Assembly (NCBI GenBank): GCA_027009865.1 | Contig: JALVCR010000149.1 | Span: 1-10,915 of the forward strand | Source: Campylobacterales bacterium | GTDB lineage: Bacteria; Campylobacterota; Campylobacteria; Campylobacterales; JAADDG01 | DNA: 10,915 nt | Direction of reading: 5' to 3' | Shown: one piece after another, positions 7,605-10,915 of the stretch | Layout: every line of letters begins with the position of its first letter | Position numbering within the stretch: position 1 is the first letter of the stretch | Notes under the pieces: model-generated | Database searches by the model: none | Told to the model about the DNA's origin: nothing | The model's input: only the letters and a program-made list of their open reading frames with translations | Made by a program: the position numbers and the translations under genes

Positions 7605-9416
7605 ATGTGCGGAATAGTCGGCTATATAGGAGAAAGAGAGATTAAATCCGTCTTGATAGACGGTTTAAGAGAGCTTGAATATAGAGGCTACGACTCGGCC
7701 GGAATAGCGGTAATGCAAAAAGATGATATAAGATATTTCAAAGCTGTTGGAAAACTAAAAAATCTTGAAGAGAAAACAAAAAATTTCAAAACCGAAGGCT
7801 TTGGAGTGGGAATAGGCCACACAAGATGGGCAACTCACGGAAAACCCACAGAGCTAAACGCCCATCCCCATTTGGGAGAGTTTAGCTATGTGGTGCATAA
7901 CGGAATCATAGAAAATTATCAAGAGCTAAAAAAGGAGCTTCAAAAGGATAAAGTAGAGTTTCTAAGCCAAACCGATACCGAAGTTATAGTCCATCTTTTT
8001 GAAAAAAATCTTAAAAAAATAAATGATCCTAAAAAAGCTTTTGAAAAAACGATAGAGATGCTAAAAGGAGCGTATGCTATTTTACTGATAACAAAAAGCG
8101 CTCCGGAGACTATATTTTTCGCAAGAAAAGGCTCTCCTTTAATCATAGGAGTAAACGATCAAAACGAGATATTTTTCGCCTCTTCCGATGCTCCCCTAAT
8201 CTCAAACGCAACCGAGGTTATCTATCTTGAAGACGGAGAGTATGGATACGCAAATAAAGAGGGGATAACTCTTTTTGCAAAAGGAGAAGAAAAAGAGCTT
8301 CACAAAGTCCCTCTAACCGCAGATAAGCAGTATGCCCAAAAGGGCGGATACAGATTTTTTATGGAAAAAGAGATATATGAGCAAAGCGAAGTTGTGGGAG
8401 ATACGATTTTGGGAAGAGCCTCTAACGGCAAAGTATATTTTGAGGAGCTAAAAGAGGAGATAATAGAGGGAGTTAAAGAGATAAAAATATGCGCCTGCGG
8501 AACAAGCTACCATGCGGGGCTTGCATCGGCTTATCTGTTTGAGAGAATGGCAAAAATTAGATGTTCTGTGGAGATAGCAAGCGAATTTAGATATAAAGAT
8601 CCGCTTTTAACAAAAGATACCCTTTTTATAGTTATCTCTCAAAGCGGAGAGACGGCCGATACTTTGGAAGCTTTGAGAATGGCCAAGAGTGCCGGATTAA
8701 AAACGCTTGCAATCTGCAACGTCGATAACTCTTCAATAGTCAGATTGGCAGATTATACGATTCTAACAAGAGCCGGAATAGAAAAAGGTGTGGCAAGCAC
8801 AAAAGCTTTCGCAACGCAAGTGATGGTTTTATGGATGCTTGTTTTATACTTCTCCCAAATAAGAAAGACATTAACAGACGGAGAGATTTCAAGCGAGCTT
8901 AAAGCTGTTAGGAAAATTCCTAAAGTTTTAAAAATAAAAGACAAACTTCATGAAAAAATAAAAAGGCTATCTAAAAGATACCTGCACGGACACGGATTTT
9001 TCTATATTGGAAGAGATATCTTTTTCCCATTAGCTTTAGAGGGAGCTTTGAAACTAAAAGAGATAAGCTATCTTCATGCGGAAGGATACCCGGCAGGAGA
9101 GATGAAACACGGGCCGATTGCTTTAGCCGACAGCGAGCTTTTTACAATAGCTCTTATGCCAAAAACTGTTCATTATGAAAAGATAAAAAGCAACGTAGAG
9201 GAGCTATCGGCAAGAGATGCGACTATTTTGGCGATAAGCCCGGTAGAATTTGAGCTTGCGGACGATTTTATAAAAACGGAAAACTGCGAACATCCTATGA
9301 TAGAGTTTTTTGAGATGATGGTAATAACCCAGCTTCTTGCCATGGAGATAGCAATAAGGCTTGGAAACGATGTCGATATGCCAAGAAACCTAGCAAAGAG
9401 CGTAACGGTTGAATAA
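7605..9416 (+). CDS. glmS: Glutamine-fructose-6-phosphate aminotransferase (isomerizing)
   Basis: A 603-aa cytoplasmic enzyme making glucosamine-6-phosphate from fructose-6-phosphate and glutamine, the first step to UDP-GlcNAc, peptidoglycan and lipopolysaccharide. The N-terminal class II glutaminase domain has the nucleophile Cys2 (MCGIVGYIG), EYRGYDSAG (25-33), GHTRWATHG (71-79), HNGIIENY (98-105) and Asp124. Two SIS sugar-isomerase domains follow: CGTSYHAG (298-305) and SQSGETADT (345-353), then LEGALKLKEISYLHAEGYPAGE (478-499; catalytic Glu486), KHGP (501-504; His502) and a terminal DMPRNLAKSVTVE in which Lys598 matches the catalytic lysine of E. coli. Length is standard. The start must be this ATG, since Cys must follow Met, and AAGGA lies 5 nt upstream. 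It lies 45 bp after glnD, so co-transcription is likely. No glmS ribozyme is present in the short leader, as expected outside Firmicutes. Confidence 0.98.
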   Translation: MCGIVGYIGEREIKSVLIDGLRELEYRGYDSAGIAVMQKDDIRYFKAVGKLKNLEEKTKNFKTEGFGVGIGHTRWATHGKPTELNAHPHLGEFSYVVHNGIIENYQELKKELQKDKVEFLSQTDTEVIVHLFEKNLKKINDPKKAFEKTIEMLKGAYAILLITKSAPETIFFARKGSPLIIGVNDQNEIFFASSDAPLISNATEVIYLEDGEYGYANKEGITLFAKGEEKELHKVPLTADKQYAQKGGYRFFMEKEIYEQSEVVGDTILGRASNGKVYFEELKEEIIEGVKEIKICACGTSYHAGLASAYLFERMAKIRCSVEIASEFRYKDPLLTKDTLFIVISQSGETADTLEALRMAKSAGLKTLAICNVDNSSIVRLADYTILTRAGIEKGVASTKAFATQVMVLWMLVLYFSQIRKTLTDGEISSELKAVRKIPKVLKIKDKLHEKIKRLSKRYLHGHGFFYIGRDIFFPLALEGALKLKEISYLHAEGYPAGEMKHGPIALADSELFTIALMPKTVHYEKIKSNVEELSARDATILAISPVEFELADDFIKTENCEHPMIEFFEMMVITQLLAMEIAIRLGNDVDMPRNLAKSVTVE

Positions 9417-9421
9417 AGATT

Positions 9422-9457
9422 TCCCCTTTGATGGTATAATTTCAAAATCAAAGGGGA
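9422..9457 (+). promoter_or_regulatory. Hairpin that covers the addB ribosome-binding site
   Basis: A perfect 11-bp inverted repeat (9422-9432 with 9447-9457) surrounds a 14-nt loop (9433-9446) in the 44-bp gap between glmS and addB. The right arm contains nearly all of the AAGGGGAG ribosome-binding site of addB (9451-9458), and the start codon follows at 9461. No T run follows the stem on either strand, so termination is not the obvious role. In an RNA reading through from glmS the stem, which includes a run of four G-C pairs, would hide the ribosome-binding site. It could also be a DNA operator, since the repeat is symmetric. Confidence 0.65.
9432..9440 (+). promoter_or_regulatory. Extended -10 promoter of addB inside the hairpin loop
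   Basis: TGGTATAAT is a perfect extended -10 element (TGnTATAAT). No -35 box is recognisable 16-18 nt upstream, within the end of glmS, but extended -10 promoters often do without one. Its last base is 20 nt before the addB start codon, so transcription should begin about 9446-9447, close to the first base of the right arm of the inverted repeat. The resulting leader of about 14 nt would keep the ribosome-binding site but lose the left arm. Confidence 0.55.
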
Positions 9458-9460
9458 GAT

Positions 9461-10915
9461 ATGCTAAAGATATTTCAGACAGCCAATTTAGTAAATAGAG
9501 AAAAACAAAAATATCTTTCACAAAACGGTTTTGTAGATAAAATTATAACTTTTGAAGATTTCAAAAAAAGAGCTCTTTTATTAGAAGAGAGAGTTTTAAT
9601 AGATAACGATACGCGCATACTTTTATTAAGAGAAGCGGCAAATTTCAAAGATTTCAAAAAACTTCGCTTCTCTTTGGATTTTATCTTCTTTTTGGAAAAC
9701 TCCCCCTTTATTTTCTCGTTTTTTGAGGAGACCTCAAAAGAGCTTGTAAATTTAGATGATTTAAAAGAGGCCGACGCATACGCCGAATATGCAGATAAAA
9801 TAGAAATTTTGGAAAAACTAAAAGAGAGATATAAACAGATATTGGATAAAAGAGGGTATGCTGATATAATATTTTTGCCCCAAATATACAAATTAAACCT
9901 ATCTTTTTTAAATTCTTTTAAAAAGGCAATATTTTATCAAATAGACTATCTAAACGCTTTTGAAGTAAAATTTCTTAAACAAATAGCGAAAATCAAGCCT
10001 TTTTATATCAAAATTAAAATAGATAAATATAACCAAGCAATAGCTAAACACTACAGAGATATTTTTTCTTTAAAAGAGGGATTTAGCTATGAGATAGATC
10101 TCTCTAAATTGCAAATTATTAAAAAAGAACCAATAGAAGAAAAAGATTTTTCAGTTGAGAGTTTTTTTGCCTCTAATACAATCTCACAGATAGCCTATAT
10201 AAAAAGAAAAGTTTATGAATATATAAATAGCGGAATTTCTCCAAATAAAATAGCGATAATTTCAAATAACGATGAAATTGTCAAATTTTTGAATCTATTT
10301 GATAAAGAGGAGAATTTCAAAACAAAAACTTTAGATTTTGAAGATACGCCGCTTTATAGAAAATTAAAAGCCGTTTACGACTATCTTTTGGAAAAGAATT
10401 ATGAAAACAAAGACAGATTGCAAAGATTGGAAATTGAAACTGAAAATATAGAAAAAAATATCGCTCCTTTTTGGGAAGAGAGGGTAGATAGGGATTTTTT
10501 CGAAAACATTTTTGAAATATTTGACGGCAATGAAAAGTGGGAAAATAAAATTTTAAAAGAGGAGATAAACAGTTTCAAAAAGGTTTTCGGCCATCTAAAA
10601 GAGTATCCGCTAAACAAAATTTTTCATCTCTTTTTAAACAGACTCAAAAACATAAAGATAGAAAACGGAAAAAAGAGTGGAATAGAGATTTACAAAATCA
10701 ATGAAGCTAAGGGGATGGAGTTTGAGGCTTTGATAATTTCAGATTTTAATGAAAATTATCTCTTTTCAAACTCTTTTAACGATATGTTTTTATCCAGCGC
10801 AATAAGAGCGAAAACCAATATGCTAACTTCCAAAGAGTTTCAAAATATTCAAAAACACCATATTATAGAGCTTTTAAAAAAAGCGAAAAAAAGCTCCATT
10901 ACTTTAGTGGAAAAT
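9461..10915 (+). CDS. addB: AddB subunit of the AddAB helicase-nuclease (N-terminal part, runs off the window)
   Basis: An open frame of 485 codons without a stop, reaching the right edge; by comparison with epsilonproteobacterial AddB (roughly 780 aa, from memory) about 60% is present. AddB partners AddA and normally supplies a second PD-(D/E)XK nuclease at its C-terminus, outside this window. The visible part is an inactivated UvrD-like helicase fold: a TANLVNREKQKYL start followed by ITFEDFKKRALLLEE, and a degenerate helicase motif KINEAKGMEFEALIISDFNE (412-431), the AddB counterpart of AddA's TIHKSKGLEFEHLIV. The last visible stretch (QKHHIIELLKKAKKSSITLVEN, with RAK near 452) resembles the QKYYYxxLLxRAKxxxISYVEN block I recall from AddB. 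No Walker A motif is seen near the N-terminus, consistent with a helicase-dead subunit. The ATG has AAGGGGAG upstream. Assignment is strengthened by addA in the same window. Confidence 0.82.
   Translation, partial: MLKIFQTANLVNREKQKYLSQNGFVDKIITFEDFKKRALLLEERVLIDNDTRILLLREAANFKDFKKLRFSLDFIFFLENSPFIFSFFEETSKELVNLDDLKEADAYAEYADKIEILEKLKERYKQILDKRGYADIIFLPQIYKLNLSFLNSFKKAIFYQIDYLNAFEVKFLKQIAKIKPFYIKIKIDKYNQAIAKHYRDIFSLKEGFSYEIDLSKLQIIKKEPIEEKDFSVESFFASNTISQIAYIKRKVYEYINSGISPNKIAIISNNDEIVKFLNLFDKEENFKTKTLDFEDTPLYRKLKAVYDYLLEKNYENKDRLQRLEIETENIEKNIAPFWEERVDRDFFENIFEIFDGNEKWENKILKEEINSFKKVFGHLKEYPLNKIFHLFLNRLKNIKIENGKKSGIEIYKINEAKGMEFEALIISDFNENYLFSNSFNDMFLSSAIRAKTNMLTSKEFQNIQKHHIIELLKKAKKSSITLVEN

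Noticed and set aside
9422..9457. The glmS-addB inverted repeat as an intrinsic terminator of glmS
   Set aside because: The stem is followed by GATATGCTAAAG on the plus strand, not by T residues, so termination is not the favoured reading; control of addB translation fits better.
9475..9891. 138-codon minus-strand frame opposite addB
   Set aside because: The plus-strand AddB frame is open through the whole area and continues to the window edge with family motifs; the antisense product is low-complexity Ser/Lys/Phe-rich.

Overview
The window is an ordinary chromosomal segment from an AT-rich member of the Campylobacterota (Epsilonproteobacteria). Three things suggest this: the low GC content, TATAAT-type -10 boxes with poor -35 boxes, and the gene content. 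The rplM-rpsI pair directly follows a RecB/AddA-type helicase-nuclease, as I recall for Campylobacter jejuni, where the order is addB-addA-rplM-rpsI-cadF. A GlnD-type PII-modifying enzyme fits a free-living (for example vent or sediment) lineage better than a host-associated one, but I cannot name the genus.

Layout. The left half is read on the minus strand, from right to left: an OmpA-family outer-membrane protein (4829-3801), the AddA helicase-nuclease (3741-1006), and ribosomal proteins L13 (906-481) and S9 (477-88). A clear intrinsic terminator at 61-79 ends this run. The right half is read on the plus strand: a GlnD-family PII uridylyltransferase (5031-7559), GlmS (7605-9416), and the first 485 codons of AddB (9461 to beyond the window edge). 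The two halves diverge from a 201-bp intergenic region (4830-5030) that holds promoters for both directions and a 12-bp perfect stem-loop in the ompA leader.

How the genes work together. AddA and AddB are the two subunits of the AddAB double-strand-break resection enzyme, yet here they sit about 5.7 kb apart on opposite strands. Each lies behind a gene expected to be much more strongly expressed (ompA and glmS), with a hairpin in between. The hairpin before addB is the most interesting structure seen. It is an 11-bp perfect stem whose right arm covers the addB ribosome-binding site and whose loop contains an extended -10 promoter. Transcripts reading in from glmS would therefore fold over the start site, while transcripts begun at the local promoter would lack the left arm. 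GlnD (glutamine sensing) and GlmS (glutamine use for amino-sugar synthesis) are adjacent, 45 bp apart, and could be co-transcribed.

No mobile element, CRISPR array, tRNA/rRNA gene or wholly new gene system is visible. The findings concern regulation and gene arrangement around known families.
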